Part shown: positions 24,657-32,419 of the stretch, piece after piece | How the letters are laid out: each line of letters opens with the position of its first letter | How positions within the stretch are numbered: the stretch's first letter is position 1 | Assembly (NCBI RefSeq): GCF_030654915.1 | Contig: NZ_JAURWM010000179.1 | Location: 1-35,294 of the forward strand | Length of the DNA: 35,294 nt | Direction: 5' to 3' | Source of the DNA: Phenylobacterium sp. | GTDB lineage: Bacteria > Pseudomonadota > Alphaproteobacteria > Caulobacterales > Caulobacteraceae | Program-made: the position numbers and the translations under genes | Notes under the pieces: model-generated | The model's input: only the letters and a program-made list of their open reading frames with translations | The model's database searches: none | What the model was told of the DNA's origin: nothing

Positions 24657-25640
24657 CTATTGAGCCAGTTTGACCAGCATCTTGCCGGAGTTCTTGCCTT
24701 CAAGCAGGCCGATGAGGGCGCTCGGGGCGTTGGCGATCCCGTCCAGGATGGTCTCCTGGTACTTAACCTTTCCGTCCTTCAGCCAGCCGGCCATGTCGCG
24801 CTGGAAGTCGGCGTAGAGGTGCATGAAGTCGGTGCCGACGAAGCCGCGCAGCATCACCCGCGAATAGATGATGTTCGACAGGTTCGAGACGCTGGAGTGA
24901 CCCGAATTGTAGCCGGAGATGAAGCCGCAGACCGGGATCCGGCCGAGCGTGTTGATCCGGCGCAGGGCCGCTTCGAGATGGTCGCCGCCGACATTGTCGA
25001 AATAGACGTCGATACCCTTGGGCGTGGCGTCTTCCAGCGCCTTGCGGATCGGGGTTTCCTTGTAGTTGATCACTGCGTCCAGCCCGACCTCGTCCTTCAG
25101 CCAGGCGGCCTTGTCGGCCGCGCCGGTGGAGCCGACCACGTAGCAGCCCTTGATCTTGGCGATCTGGGCGGCGACCGAACCGACGGCGCCGGCGGCGGTC
25201 GAGACGAACACTTGCTCGCCTTCCTTCAGGGCGCCGATGTGCAGCAGGCCGCCATAGGCGGTGAAGCCTGTCATGCCGAGCGCGTGCATGTGGGTGGTCA
25301 GCGACAGGTCGGGGTCGGCCTTCAGCTTGGTCAGGCCCTTGCCGTCCGAGGTGAAGAACTCGCGGAAGCCCAGGCGGTTGGAGACCAAGTCGCCGACCGC
25401 GAAGTCCGGGTTCTTGGATTGGACGACGCGGCCCAGGGCGCCGCCCATCATGGCGACGTTCAGCTCCTGGCCGGCGGTCAGGCGCGGACGCATGGCCGGA
25501 TCGACCGACATATAGAGATTTTCGACCAACACTTCGCCGTCGGCGGCGTCGGGAACGTTCGTCTCCACCAGGGCGAACTGATCTTGGGTCGGCATGCCGC
25601 CAGGACGGGCGACGAGATGGATTTCACGGCTCTTGGGCAT
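24657..25640 (-). CDS. NADP-dependent zinc-independent MDR oxidoreductase (CurA/leukotriene reductase type)
   Basis: Protein of 327 residues starting MPKSREIHLVARPGG, the typical N-terminus of the YncB/CurA/PTGR group. An upstream in-frame codon adds an unlikely leader, while ATG 25640 has GGGAAG six bases before it. Domain order: GroES-like half with VENLYMSVDPAMRPR and GRVVQSKNPDFAVGD; Rossmann half with GMTGFTAYGGLL, VSTAAGAVGSVAAQIAKIKG and the NADPH 2'-phosphate region VVGSTGAADKAAWLK; then FDNVGGDHLEAAL and a C-terminal GKMLVKLAQ. No zinc ligands are seen. It would reduce C=C bonds of enals or enones in the cytoplasm. An imperfect 24-base palindrome lies 91 bases upstream. Confidence 0.9.
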   Translation of the reverse strand: MPKSREIHLVARPGGMPTQDQFALVETNVPDAADGEVLVENLYMSVDPAMRPRLTAGQELNVAMMGGALGRVVQSKNPDFAVGDLVSNRLGFREFFTSDGKGLTKLKADPDLSLTTHMHALGMTGFTAYGGLLHIGALKEGEQVFVSTAAGAVGSVAAQIAKIKGCYVVGSTGAADKAAWLKDEVGLDAVINYKETPIRKALEDATPKGIDVYFDNVGGDHLEAALRRINTLGRIPVCGFISGYNSGHSSVSNLSNIIYSRVMLRGFVGTDFMHLYADFQRDMAGWLKDGKVKYQETILDGIANAPSALIGLLEGKNSGKMLVKLAQ

Positions 25641-25730
25641 ATGGCTTCCCTGTGATTTTGAAATCGTGCGGCCCTGAATACGGGTGGGCCAGGATGGCAG
25701 TTGTCGCTCGGGAAACTGGGTTCGGCCAGC

Positions 25731-25754
25731 AAATTTAAACGGCCGTTCGAATTT
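25731..25754. promoter_or_regulatory. Imperfect 24-base palindrome upstream of the oxidoreductase
   Basis: AAATTTAAA, CGGCCG and TTCGAATTT follow each other without gaps; 10 of 12 symmetric base pairs match. It lies 91 bases before the oxidoreductase start and overlaps the final codons of the Rsm22 gene. It is AT-rich at the flanks and GC-rich at the centre, a shape seen in dimeric regulator operators. No regulator gene is adjacent. Confidence 0.4.
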
Positions 25755-26733
25755 AGTCCGACGGCAGGGCGTCGCCCCAGTCGAGGCGGCGGGCGACAGC
25801 ATAGGCGGGCTTGTCGCGACGCGGGACGAAGCTCACCTCGGCCCGGCCATCAACCGTGCAGAGTTTCAGGTCGATGCCGGGCTTGGCCATGCGCGGCGGG
25901 GCCAGCACGCGGGCGGTTGGCGTCAGGACCTCGACGCTGGGCCGGGCGGCGACCAGGTAGCTGAACTTCTCGTCCTCGAATGGAACCTCGCCGCCCTTGG
26001 CCAGGCGATGGTCGCGCGATCGCGCCAGCCGTTGGCTAAAGTGGCACCAGTCGGGCGCGACCAGCGGGCAGGCCTGACTGTGCGGACAGGGCGCGAGGAT
26101 GGCGCTTCCCGCGGCGATCAGGGTCTCACGCGCCGCCAGGATGCGGGCGTAGCCAGCCGGGGTGCCGGGCTCGACGATGACCAGCAGGCCGTCGGTCGCG
26201 GCCCACAGCCCGGTCACGGTCGCGGCCTGCTTGGCCGGGGCGATCTCGGCCAGGGCGTAGCTGGCGACCACCAGGTCGGCCTGGGGCCAGTCGGCGGGCG
26301 CGGTCAGGTCGCCCTTGCGGCGTTCGGCCTCGCGCAGCGGGCCAGGTCCCTCGACGGCCAGGATCGCGGCCATGTCCAGGAAGGCGCGGTTGGAGTCCAG
26401 CAGGGTCGCCTGTCGCACGGCGGGCCAGGTTTCCAACGCCGCCCAACCGGCTCCGCCCGGTCCCGCGCCGGCGTCCAGCAGGCTGGCGGGATTGAAGTGC
26501 GGCGCGCGCTCGGCGGCCTCGGCGAAGGCGCGGGCGCAGGCGGCGTAGGTGGCCGGCAGCCGGGTCAGGACATAGGCGGTGGCGTCGGCCTCCGAGCCCA
26601 CCACCCCGGCCGAGGTTCCGCCAGCCCGATAGCGCGCCGAGATCGCCGAGGCGCGCTCAGCCATGTCGCGCCGCGACACCCCCTGCATCAGGCGGTCGGC
26701 GGCGAGGCGAAGCGGGGCGGGCAGGTCGAACAT
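25753..26733 (-). CDS. Rsm22-family class I methyltransferase
   Basis: Product of 326 residues of the small-ribosomal-subunit Rsm22/METTL17 family. The N-terminal region MFDLPAPLRLAADRLMQGVSR is characteristic. The SAM-binding motif I is SLLDAGAGPGGAGWAAL (84-100), and DLVVASYALAEI and LLVIVEPGTPAGYARIL follow. Three cysteines in CPHSQACPLVAPDWCHF (216, 222, 230) lie where relatives carry iron-sulfur or zinc ligands, then LARSRDHRLAKGGEVPFEDE. In mitochondria the family helps small-subunit assembly; in bacteria the target is not established. It is 51 bases downstream of lysS on the same strand and may be co-transcribed. Confidence 0.85.
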   Translation of the reverse strand: MFDLPAPLRLAADRLMQGVSRRDMAERASAISARYRAGGTSAGVVGSEADATAYVLTRLPATYAACARAFAEAAERAPHFNPASLLDAGAGPGGAGWAALETWPAVRQATLLDSNRAFLDMAAILAVEGPGPLREAERRKGDLTAPADWPQADLVVASYALAEIAPAKQAATVTGLWAATDGLLVIVEPGTPAGYARILAARETLIAAGSAILAPCPHSQACPLVAPDWCHFSQRLARSRDHRLAKGGEVPFEDEKFSYLVAARPSVEVLTPTARVLAPPRMAKPGIDLKLCTVDGRAEVSFVPRRDKPAYAVARRLDWGDALPSD

Positions 26734-26784
26734 CGGGGAGGCTTAGCCGCCTCCCTTCCGTTCGTCATCCTCTGGGCGCGGTTG

Positions 26785-28491
26785 TTACGCCGTCAGTTCG
26801 CCGGCCAGGGCGCGTTCGATTAGGCTGATCGTGCGTTCCAGGCCGAAGATGGCGGCGAAGGAGCCGAAGCGCGGGCCCTGGCTTTGGCCGAGCAGCACTT
26901 CGTAAAGCGCCTGGAACCAGCCGCGCAGCGGTTCGAATCCGGCGTCCTTGCCGACCTCGAAGACGTTGTTCTGGATGGTCTCGGCGTCAGCGTCGGCCGG
27001 CAGGGCCTTGAAGCGGGCCACCAGAGCGGTCATCGCCGCGCGCTCCTTGTCGTCTGGCGCGCGGAACTTCTTCGAGGGCTTCACGAAGTCCTCGTAGTAG
27101 TTGATCGCATAGCCGGTCAGGCGGTCCAGGGTCGGCTCGGTTTCGGGGGTCGCACCGGGGATGTAGCGGCTGATGAAGCCCCAGAGGATGTCCTTGGTCG
27201 AGGCGTCGGCCGCCGAGACCAAGTTCAGCAGCAGCGAGAACGACACCGGCGACCCGCGCTCCGGCGGCGCGCCGCGATGGACGTGCCAGGCCGGGTTGTC
27301 GATGGCCGGGCCGTTGGCGCCTTCAGCCCGCGCACGGTTGTAGGCGTCGAGTTGTTGGAGGTACTCGTCCGTGGCCTTCGGAATGACGTCGAAATAGAGC
27401 CGCTTGGCCGATTTCGGCGACTGGTACATGTAGTAGGCGAGACTCTCGGGCGCGCCGTAGCGCAGCCACTCCTCCATGGTCAGGCCGTTGCCCTTGGACT
27501 TGGAGATCTTCTGGTTGTTCTCGTCCATAAACAGTTCGAAGTGGAAGGCTTCGGGCGGGGTCCCGCCCAGCACCTTGGCCAGCTTGTTCGACACCCGGAC
27601 GCTATCGACCAGGTCCTTGCCGGAAGCTTCGAAGTCGACCTCCAGCGCGGTCCAGCGGGCCGCCCAGTCGGGACGCCATTGCAGCTTCACATGGCCGCCG
27701 GTCACCGGGACCTCGGTCAGGGTTCCGTCTTCGTCGGTGAAGACGATGGTGCCCTTCTCGACATTGCGCTCCAGGGTCGGGACCTGAAGCACGCGGCCGG
27801 TCTTGGGGCTGATCGGCAGGAACGGTGAATAGGTGGCGCGGCGCTCGTCGCCGAGCGTCGGCAGCATCACCGCCTGCATGGCGTCGAAGCGGGTCAGGAC
27901 GCGCAGCAGCACCTCGTCGAACCGGCCCGAGGTGTAGCACTCGGTCGACGACATGAAGTCGTAGTCGAAACCGAAGCCGTCGAGGAAGGCGCGCAGCCGC
28001 GCATTGTTGTGGTGAGCGAAGCTTTCGTACTCGCCGAAGGGATCGCGGACCTTGCTGACCGGCTTGTCGCGGTCTTCTTCCAGCATCTCGCGGTTGGGGA
28101 CGTTGTCCGGGATCTTCCGCAGGCCGTCCATGTCGTCGGAGAAGACGATGAGCTTGGTCGGGATGGCGTCCTCGGTCAGGGCGCGGAAGGCGTTGCGCAC
28201 CATGGTCGGGCGCGCGGCCTCGCCAAAGGTGCCCATGTGCGGCAGGCCCGAGGCGCCGAACCCGCATTGGAACACCACGGCCTTGTTCAAAGCCGGGAGG
28301 GTGGCGACCGCCTCGGCGAACTTGCCCTGGGCGAACAAGGTCGCGGCCAGGTCACGCTCGGCGTCCGAGAGGCGAAGTTTGAGCACGCGGTCCAGCAGCA
28401 GACGGGCCTGTTCGAAGGGCCAGCTTTTAGCTTCACGGGCCTGATGAGAGAGGCCTCGCAGGGACGGGTTCTGGAGCGTGTTCTGAGACAT
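26785..28491 (-). CDS. lysS: Class I lysyl-tRNA synthetase
   Basis: Cytoplasmic enzyme of 568 residues that charges tRNA-Lys. It is a class I Rossmann-fold LysRS, not the class II type of most bacteria. The HIGH-like motif is [10 protein letters not shown] (82-91) and the KMSKS-like motif is [18 protein letters not shown] near residue 329. [17 protein letters not shown] and [18 protein letters not shown] match this class, and the C-terminal anticodon-binding helical domain ends with [25 protein letters not shown]. Class I LysRS is standard in most alphaproteobacteria, so it is expected here. It diverges from the PhnD-like gene; the 119-base gap shows no named element on its side. Confidence 0.95.
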   Translation of the reverse strand: MSQNTLQNPSLRGLSHQAREAKSWPFEQARLLLDRVLKLRLSDAERDLAATLFAQGKFAEAVATLPALNKAVVFQCGFGASGLPHMGTFGEAARPTMVRNAFRALTEDAIPTKLIVFSDDMDGLRKIPDNVPNREMLEEDRDKPVSKVRDPFGEYESFAHHNNARLRAFLDGFGFDYDFMSSTECYTSGRFDEVLLRVLTRFDAMQAVMLPTLGDERRATYSPFLPISPKTGRVLQVPTLERNVEKGTIVFTDEDGTLTEVPVTGGHVKLQWRPDWAARWTALEVDFEASGKDLVDSVRVSNKLAKVLGGTPPEAFHFELFMDENNQKISKSKGNGLTMEEWLRYGAPESLAYYMYQSPKSAKRLYFDVIPKATDEYLQQLDAYNRARAEGANGPAIDNPAWHVHRGAPPERGSPVSFSLLLNLVSAADASTKDILWGFISRYIPGATPETEPTLDRLTGYAINYYEDFVKPSKKFRAPDDKERAAMTALVARFKALPADADAETIQNNVFEVGKDAGFEPLRGWFQALYEVLLGQSQGPRFGSFAAIFGLERTISLIERALAGELTA

Positions 28492-28610
28492 GCTGCGGCC
28501 GTACCGCCCTAAGCCCCTCGCCTCAAGCAGACTTTTGCGCTCATCTTCGTCGTCGGGCTGTCACGGAACCGGAGGAAAACCCGGTCCGAACCGCTCTGGG
28601 GGATATTCTG

Positions 28611-29618
28611 ATGATCACGCGACGCCTTGGCCTGGCCGCCGCCCTGTCTTCGATCTTGGCGCTGTGCGCCTGCGGCAAGGCGAGCGCGCCGCCCCCGGCC
28701 GAACCCGCCGCCGTCAATTTCTCGATCATGTCGACCGAGGGCCGCCAGACCCAGATGGACGACTGGGGTCCGTTCCTGGCCGATATGGAAAAGGCCCTGG
28801 GCATCCCGGTGAAGCCGTTCTTCGGCACCAACTACACGGCTCTGATCGAGGCGATGCGATTCAAGCAGACCGATGTCGGCTGGTTCACCAACCAGTCAGG
28901 GCTGGAGGCGGTGCGCCGCGCGGGTGGCGAGGTCTTCGCGCGGACCGTGAAGCCCAACGGGCCGGACGGCTACAACGCCGTGGTGATCGTCAAGAAGGGT
29001 TCGGGGATCACGCTCGACAAGCTGCTGAAGTGCGACAAGAGCCTGACCTTCGGCATGGGGGACGCCAAGTCGACCTCCGGCACCCTGGCCCCTATGACCT
29101 ATCTGTTCGCCCCGCGCGGCGTCGATCCCAACGACTGTTTCCGCACGGTGCGCTCGACCAATCACGAGGCGAACCTGTTCGCGGTGGGCCAGGGGCTGCT
29201 GGACGCGGCGACCAACAACACCGCATCGATGGAGCGGATGGCCATGCTGGGCACCGATCTATCGAAGAGGACCTTGGATAATATCGAGGTCATCTGGACC
29301 TCGCCTTTGATCCCCGAGGATCCGATGGTCCGCCGCAAGGATCTCGATCCGGCCCTGAAGGCCAAGATCGACGCCTTCATCTTCAGCTACGGAACCGGCG
29401 AAGGCCCGGAGGCCGAGCGCCAGCGCAAGGTGCTCGAGCGCATCCAGACCAAGCCGTTCAAGCGCGCCGACGACACCCACCTGTTGCCGGTGCGCGAGAT
29501 GGAAGCCTCCGGCCAGCTCATGCAGGCCAAGGCCAAGGGCGACGCTCCGGGCGTGAAGGCCGCTGAGGCCGAGCTGGCCAAGATCGCGGCGGAGCGAAAG
29601 GCGCTGCCTGCAACTTAG
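28611..29618 (+). CDS. phnD: PhnD-type phosphate/phosphonate-binding lipoprotein
   Basis: Periplasmic substrate-binding protein (335 residues) anchored by a lipoprotein signal ([11 protein letters not shown], lipid Cys probably 21). It has the PhnD fold signatures: [65 protein letters not shown] and a late [14 protein letters not shown]. The family feeds phosphonates or phosphite-like anions to a PhnCE ABC transporter. No ATPase or permease gene follows; the next gene is an unrelated small membrane protein behind a repeat. A single CTGTCAC, half of a Pho-box-like site, lies at 28558-28564. GGGGGAT precedes the ATG. Confidence 0.88.
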   Translation: MITRRLGLAAALSSILALCACGKASAPPPAEPAAVNFSIMSTEGRQTQMDDWGPFLADMEKALGIPVKPFFGTNYTALIEAMRFKQTDVGWFTNQSGLEAVRRAGGEVFARTVKPNGPDGYNAVVIVKKGSGITLDKLLKCDKSLTFGMGDAKSTSGTLAPMTYLFAPRGVDPNDCFRTVRSTNHEANLFAVGQGLLDAATNNTASMERMAMLGTDLSKRTLDNIEVIWTSPLIPEDPMVRRKDLDPALKAKIDAFIFSYGTGEGPEAERQRKVLERIQTKPFKRADDTHLLPVREMEASGQLMQAKAKGDAPGVKAAEAELAKIAAERKALPAT

Positions 29619-29636
29619 CAGGCGCCCGGTCTCTCG

Positions 29637-29773
29637 TTTTTCCTCCCCCCATGTTGATGGGGAGGGGGACCGCGAAGCGCTGGAGGGGGCGGCCTCAAGC
29701 TCACAGCCCGGTCTCGCCCCCTCCACCACGCGTACCGCGCGGTCCCCCTCCCCCGCTGCGCAGGGGAGGAAAG
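29637..29773. repeat. Palindromic intergenic repeat (CCTCCCC / GGAGGGGG type)
   Basis: About 55-base inverted arms run from TTTTCCTCCCC at the left to GGGGAGGAAA at the right. Inner matching blocks are GGAGGGGGACCGCG against CGCGGTCCCCCTCC, and TGGAGGGGGCG against CGCCCCCTCCA. The whole forms a long branched hairpin. It lies downstream of phnD and upstream of a candidate stress promoter. It is related to the repeats at 2923-3021 and 21613-21647. Confidence 0.8.
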
Positions 29774-29783
29774 GCGACCTGAC

Positions 29784-29808
29784 GGAACCCAAGCCGCCGT
29801 CCGGCGTC
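29784..29808 (+). promoter_or_regulatory. Possible EcfG/SigT-type promoter (imperfect)
   Basis: GGAAC at 29784-29788 is followed after exactly 16 bases by CGTC at 29805-29808, one base off the GGAAC-N16/17-CGTT consensus of the alphaproteobacterial general stress sigma factor. It would put a start about 24 bases before the ATG of the small membrane protein, leaving its GAGGAGG ribosome-binding site intact. Confidence 0.35.
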
Positions 29809-29838
29809 ATTGCACCTTAGCTTTGCGAGGAGGCGTCG

Positions 29839-30216
29839 ATGGATCTGCTGGTGGTCAAACGGGTTCTGGGCCTGTGCTCGGTCGGGATCGGCCTGTTCGC
29901 GGTCGCGGCCCCGAACCGGGTGGCGCGGTTTCTCGGCATCGAGGACGAGCAGGCGATGAGCGCGTTCGGGGCTCGTGAACTCGCCGCGGGCGCGGGACTG
30001 CTGTCGCCGGTCAGGCCCTCGCCCTGGTTCTGGCTACGGGCCGGAGGCGACGTCATGGACGTGGCGATGCTCAGCCGCGCGGTGGGCCGTGACAATCCTC
30101 GGCGGGCCGTGGCTCTGACGGCGCTGGGTGCGGTGGCGGCCATTTCGGTGGTCGACTTCGCCATCGCGGTCCACACCGCGCGCCACAAGGCCGCTGACCG
30201 GCGTGCGGCCGCCTAG
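29839..30216 (+). CDS. Small membrane protein of unknown function
   Basis: Protein of 125 residues with three to four hydrophobic stretches: VLGLCSVGIGLFAVAA (8-23), a weaker ARELAAGAGLLS/WFWLRAGGDVMDVAML region (45-78) and AVALTALGAVAAISVVDFAIAVH (90-112). It is rich in Ala, Arg and Val, resembling small inner-membrane proteins often found beside coenzyme Q-binding or cyclase/dehydrase proteins; I cannot name the family with certainty. A perfect GAGGAGG (29827-29833) precedes the ATG by five bases. Its TAG stop shares a CTAG with the stop of the convergent thioesterase gene. An imperfect stress-type promoter lies upstream. Confidence 0.75.
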   Translation: MDLLVVKRVLGLCSVGIGLFAVAAPNRVARFLGIEDEQAMSAFGARELAAGAGLLSPVRPSPWFWLRAGGDVMDVAMLSRAVGRDNPRRAVALTALGAVAAISVVDFAIAVHTARHKAADRRAAA

Positions 30217-30626
30217 GCGCCGCTCAGCAGGAAGTGGCCGCGCAGGAAGGCGACGGGTTTGCTGCGCGCCTCCTGCCAGGCTTCCACATGGACGTTGGCG
30301 ATCTGGCGGCCGACCTTGCGCACGTCGGCGCGGGCGTAGGTGATCTGGGCCTTTCCGGGGCGGAGGTATTCGATGGCGATATCGATCGTCTTGGGAACGC
30401 GGCTCGCGGGCGAGATCACCGAGAGCTGGGCCAGGGCGGTCATCTCCATGAACGCGCCCAGGACGCCGCCATGCAGGGCCGGCATCATGGTGTTGCCCAC
30501 CAGGTGCGGCGCGAATGGCAAGGTGGCGGTCATCTCGTCACCGGCCAATTCGGCCCTCATGCCGAGGAAGCGGACATATGGCACGCGGCCAAGGAAGATC
30601 TCGAGGCGTTCGGCGGCTTCGCTCAT
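30213..30626 (-). CDS. PaaI-family hot-dog thioesterase (second of pair)
   Basis: Protein of 137 residues with a single hot-dog fold. The motif MPALHGGVLGAFMEMTALA is the PaaI/4-HBT2 active-site region (HGG, with a downstream acidic residue in the helix). PKTIDIAIEYLRPGKAQITYARADVRKVGRQIANVHVEAWQ forms the long strand pair, and the end FLRGHFLLSG is typical. It would hydrolyse acyl-CoA thioesters in the cytoplasm; the acyl group is unknown. The ATG overlaps the stop of the preceding thioesterase gene (ATGA). Two such genes side by side suggest a heteromer or duplicated activity. Confidence 0.85.
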   Translation of the reverse strand: MSEAAERLEIFLGRVPYVRFLGMRAELAGDEMTATLPFAPHLVGNTMMPALHGGVLGAFMEMTALAQLSVISPASRVPKTIDIAIEYLRPGKAQITYARADVRKVGRQIANVHVEAWQEARSKPVAFLRGHFLLSGA

Positions 30627-31072
30627 GCGACGGGACCCCGCTTGAGGACGAAGGCGGCCTGGGCCGTGGCGATGGGATCGGCTGGATCGGCGTCGTAGGC
30701 GTGGGCGCGCACGAAGGCGATGGTCCGGGTCAGCTTGTAGCAGTGCGCCTCGGCGATGATGTCCGCGCGGGGCGTGGCGGCGCGCATGTAGTCAATGCGC
30801 AGGTCCAGTGTCGCGGTGGAGAACGGGGTCGTACCGTCGCGGGCCGTGGAGATGATCGCCAGGCCGCAGGCGTGATCGAGGAGGGCTGTGATCGCCCCGC
30901 CGGCGATGACCCCGGTGTCGGGATCGCCGACCAGGTCTTCGCGCCAAGGTGTCAGGATGGAGCCTCTGGAAGGCTCGATGGAGAGCAGTTTGAAGCCGAG
31001 GGCGGAGGCCTGCGGAACGGTTTCCACCATGTTCCGCGCAATCTCGCGAAGGGCCTCTGGGGACATTGTCAT
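30623..31072 (-). CDS. PaaI-family hot-dog thioesterase (first of pair)
   Basis: Protein of 149 residues of the hot-dog thioesterase superfamily. The active-site region is VIAGGAITALLDHACGLAI: the usual HGG is IAGG, while the helix Asp is kept (LLDHACG). The strand pair is STATLDLRIDYMRAATPRADIIAEAHCYKLTRTIAFVRAHAYD, with AAFVLKRG at the end. The missing His may alter catalysis, though some active relatives also lack it. The start is ATG 31072 or the nearby ATG at 31066; neither has a strong ribosome-binding site. It is the promoter-proximal member of a translationally coupled pair. Confidence 0.83.
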   Translation of the reverse strand: MTMSPEALREIARNMVETVPQASALGFKLLSIEPSRGSILTPWREDLVGDPDTGVIAGGAITALLDHACGLAIISTARDGTTPFSTATLDLRIDYMRAATPRADIIAEAHCYKLTRTIAFVRAHAYDADPADPIATAQAAFVLKRGPVA

Positions 31073-31135
31073 GTCCGCTGTTTGAGGCGCCTCCGCCTAT
31101 CGGTCAACGTGACGGCGGGTCAACGGACGCCGCCC

Positions 31136-31245
31136 TTAGATCTGGCCGAAAGCCTGGGTGTAGACGGCGAGCATCACGGCCAACAGCGGCGTGGCGGCGA
31201 GAACGAGATTGGCGATGCCATTGAAAGCGAAATTATTGGACATGG
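31136..31245 (-). pseudogene. Micro-ORF for a small membrane protein with apparent 2-base frameshift
   Basis: ATG at 31245 has an ideal AAAGGAGC ribosome-binding site and encodes MSNNFAFNGIANLVL. The frame then turns to SPPRRCWP and stops after 23 residues. If two bases are ignored in the TCTC at about 31198-31203, the next frame continues LAATPLLAVMLAVYTQAFGQI and a TAA at 31136-31138. This makes a coherent protein of about 36 residues with one membrane helix. The second frame has no usable start of its own. I therefore read it as a small membrane protein broken by a CT duplication, or a sequencing error. I do not recognise a family. Confidence 0.5.
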
Positions 31246-31301
31246 GAAGCTCCTTTGGTTTGGCTGGGGGCGATGACCGCGTCCCGATGTCGCAGGTATA
31301 A

Positions 31302-31326
31302 GGAACGTCACTCCCGAATACTCGTT
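31302..31326 (+). promoter_or_regulatory. EcfG/SigT-type general stress promoter of the exonuclease-ligase operon
   Basis: GGAAC at 31302-31306, then exactly 16 bases, then CGTT at 31323-31326. This is a perfect match to the GGAAC-N16/17-CGTT consensus of alphaproteobacterial general stress (EcfG; SigT in Caulobacter) promoters. It points towards the exonuclease gene and would give a leader of about 65 bases. The surrounding 31246-31396 gap is otherwise AT-rich for this genome with no ORF. Confidence 0.6.
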
Positions 31327-31396
31327 ACGTCTTGGTCATGACGCCGATTTCACAATATGAATACTCTGTAACCTTCCATGGGCCGCGAGCGACCCC

Positions 31397-32419
31397 ATGT
31401 TGGAAGCCATGATCCGCCCCGAAAGCCTGCTTTGTCCGAAGCCCCAGGGCCTCTACTGCGCGCCGGGCGACTTCTTCATCGACCCGGTGTCACCTGTGAC
31501 GCGGGCGGTGATCACGCACGGGCACGCCGACCACGCCCGCGCCGGCCATGGGAGCGTGATCGCGACACCCGAAACCCTCGCCATCATGGCCGAGCGCTAC
31601 GGCCAGGACTTCGCCGGGAGCACCCAGGCCCTGGCCTATGGCGAGCGCATTGTTCGCGATGGCGTCGAGGTGAGCTTGGTCCCCGCCGGCCACGTGCTGG
31701 GGTCAGCCCAAGCGGTGGTGCGCTGGAAGGGTCTGACCATGGTGGTGTCGGGTGACTACAAGCGCCGCCGTGACCCGACCTGCCCGCCCTTCGAGCCCGT
31801 GCCCTGCGACGTCTTTATCTCCGAGGCGACCTTCGGCCTGCCGGTCTTCCGCCACCCCGACGACGGCCACGAGATCGCCCGGTTGCTGCGCTCGGTGGCG
31901 CAGTTCCCGGACCGCTCGCACCTCGTCGGGGCCTATGCGCTCGGCAAGGCGCAACGGGTGATCCGGCTGCTGCGCGAGGCGGGCTGGGAGCGGCCGATCT
32001 ACGTCCACGGTGCGCTGGAGCGGCTGAACCGGCTCTATGAGGCGCACGGGATCGACCTCGGGCCGCTGGAGCCCGCCACCTCCGGGACCAAGCAGGACTT
32101 CGCCGGGGCCATCATCATCGCTCCACCCTCGGCCCTGGCCGATCGCTGGTCGCGACGGTTTCCCGATCCGGTCGCCGCCTTCGCTTCGGGGTGGATGCAG
32201 ATCCGCGCCCGGGCCCGCCAGCGAGGGGTGGAGTTGCCGCTGGTCATCTCCGACCATGCCGACTGGGACGAGCTGACCGCCACGGTCGACGAGATCCGTC
32301 CCGGCGAGCTTTGGATCACCCACGGCCGCGAAGAGGCCTTGGCACGCTGGGCCGAGCTACACGGGATCAAGGCCCGGGCCCTGGCCCTGGTCGGCTACGA
32401 CGACGAGGCGGAGGACTGA
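31397..32419 (+). CDS. Ligase-associated metallo-beta-lactamase-fold DNA exonuclease
   Basis: Protein of 340 residues of the MBL/beta-CASP-related exonuclease family that occurs next to bacterial ATP-dependent ligases (TIGR04122 type). Metal motifs are HGHADHARAG (41-50), VPAGHVLGSAQ, VVSGDYKRRRDPTCPPFEP, ISEATFGLPVF and a late VISDHADWDEL. It would be a DNA end-processing nuclease acting with the ligase. ATG 31397 is used; ATG 31409 (MIRPESLL) is the other possible start and fits relatives slightly better, but its upstream GGAAG is too close. The stop overlaps the ligase ATG (TGATG). A stress-type promoter lies 71 bases before the start. Confidence 0.9.
   Translation: MLEAMIRPESLLCPKPQGLYCAPGDFFIDPVSPVTRAVITHGHADHARAGHGSVIATPETLAIMAERYGQDFAGSTQALAYGERIVRDGVEVSLVPAGHVLGSAQAVVRWKGLTMVVSGDYKRRRDPTCPPFEPVPCDVFISEATFGLPVFRHPDDGHEIARLLRSVAQFPDRSHLVGAYALGKAQRVIRLLREAGWERPIYVHGALERLNRLYEAHGIDLGPLEPATSGTKQDFAGAIIIAPPSALADRWSRRFPDPVAAFASGWMQIRARARQRGVELPLVISDHADWDELTATVDEIRPGELWITHGREEALARWAELHGIKARALALVGYDDEAED

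Noticed and set aside
28558..28564. Pho box before phnD
   Set aside because: Only a single CTGTCAC half-site is present; the expected second half 11 bases away does not match, so it is not listed as a regulatory site.
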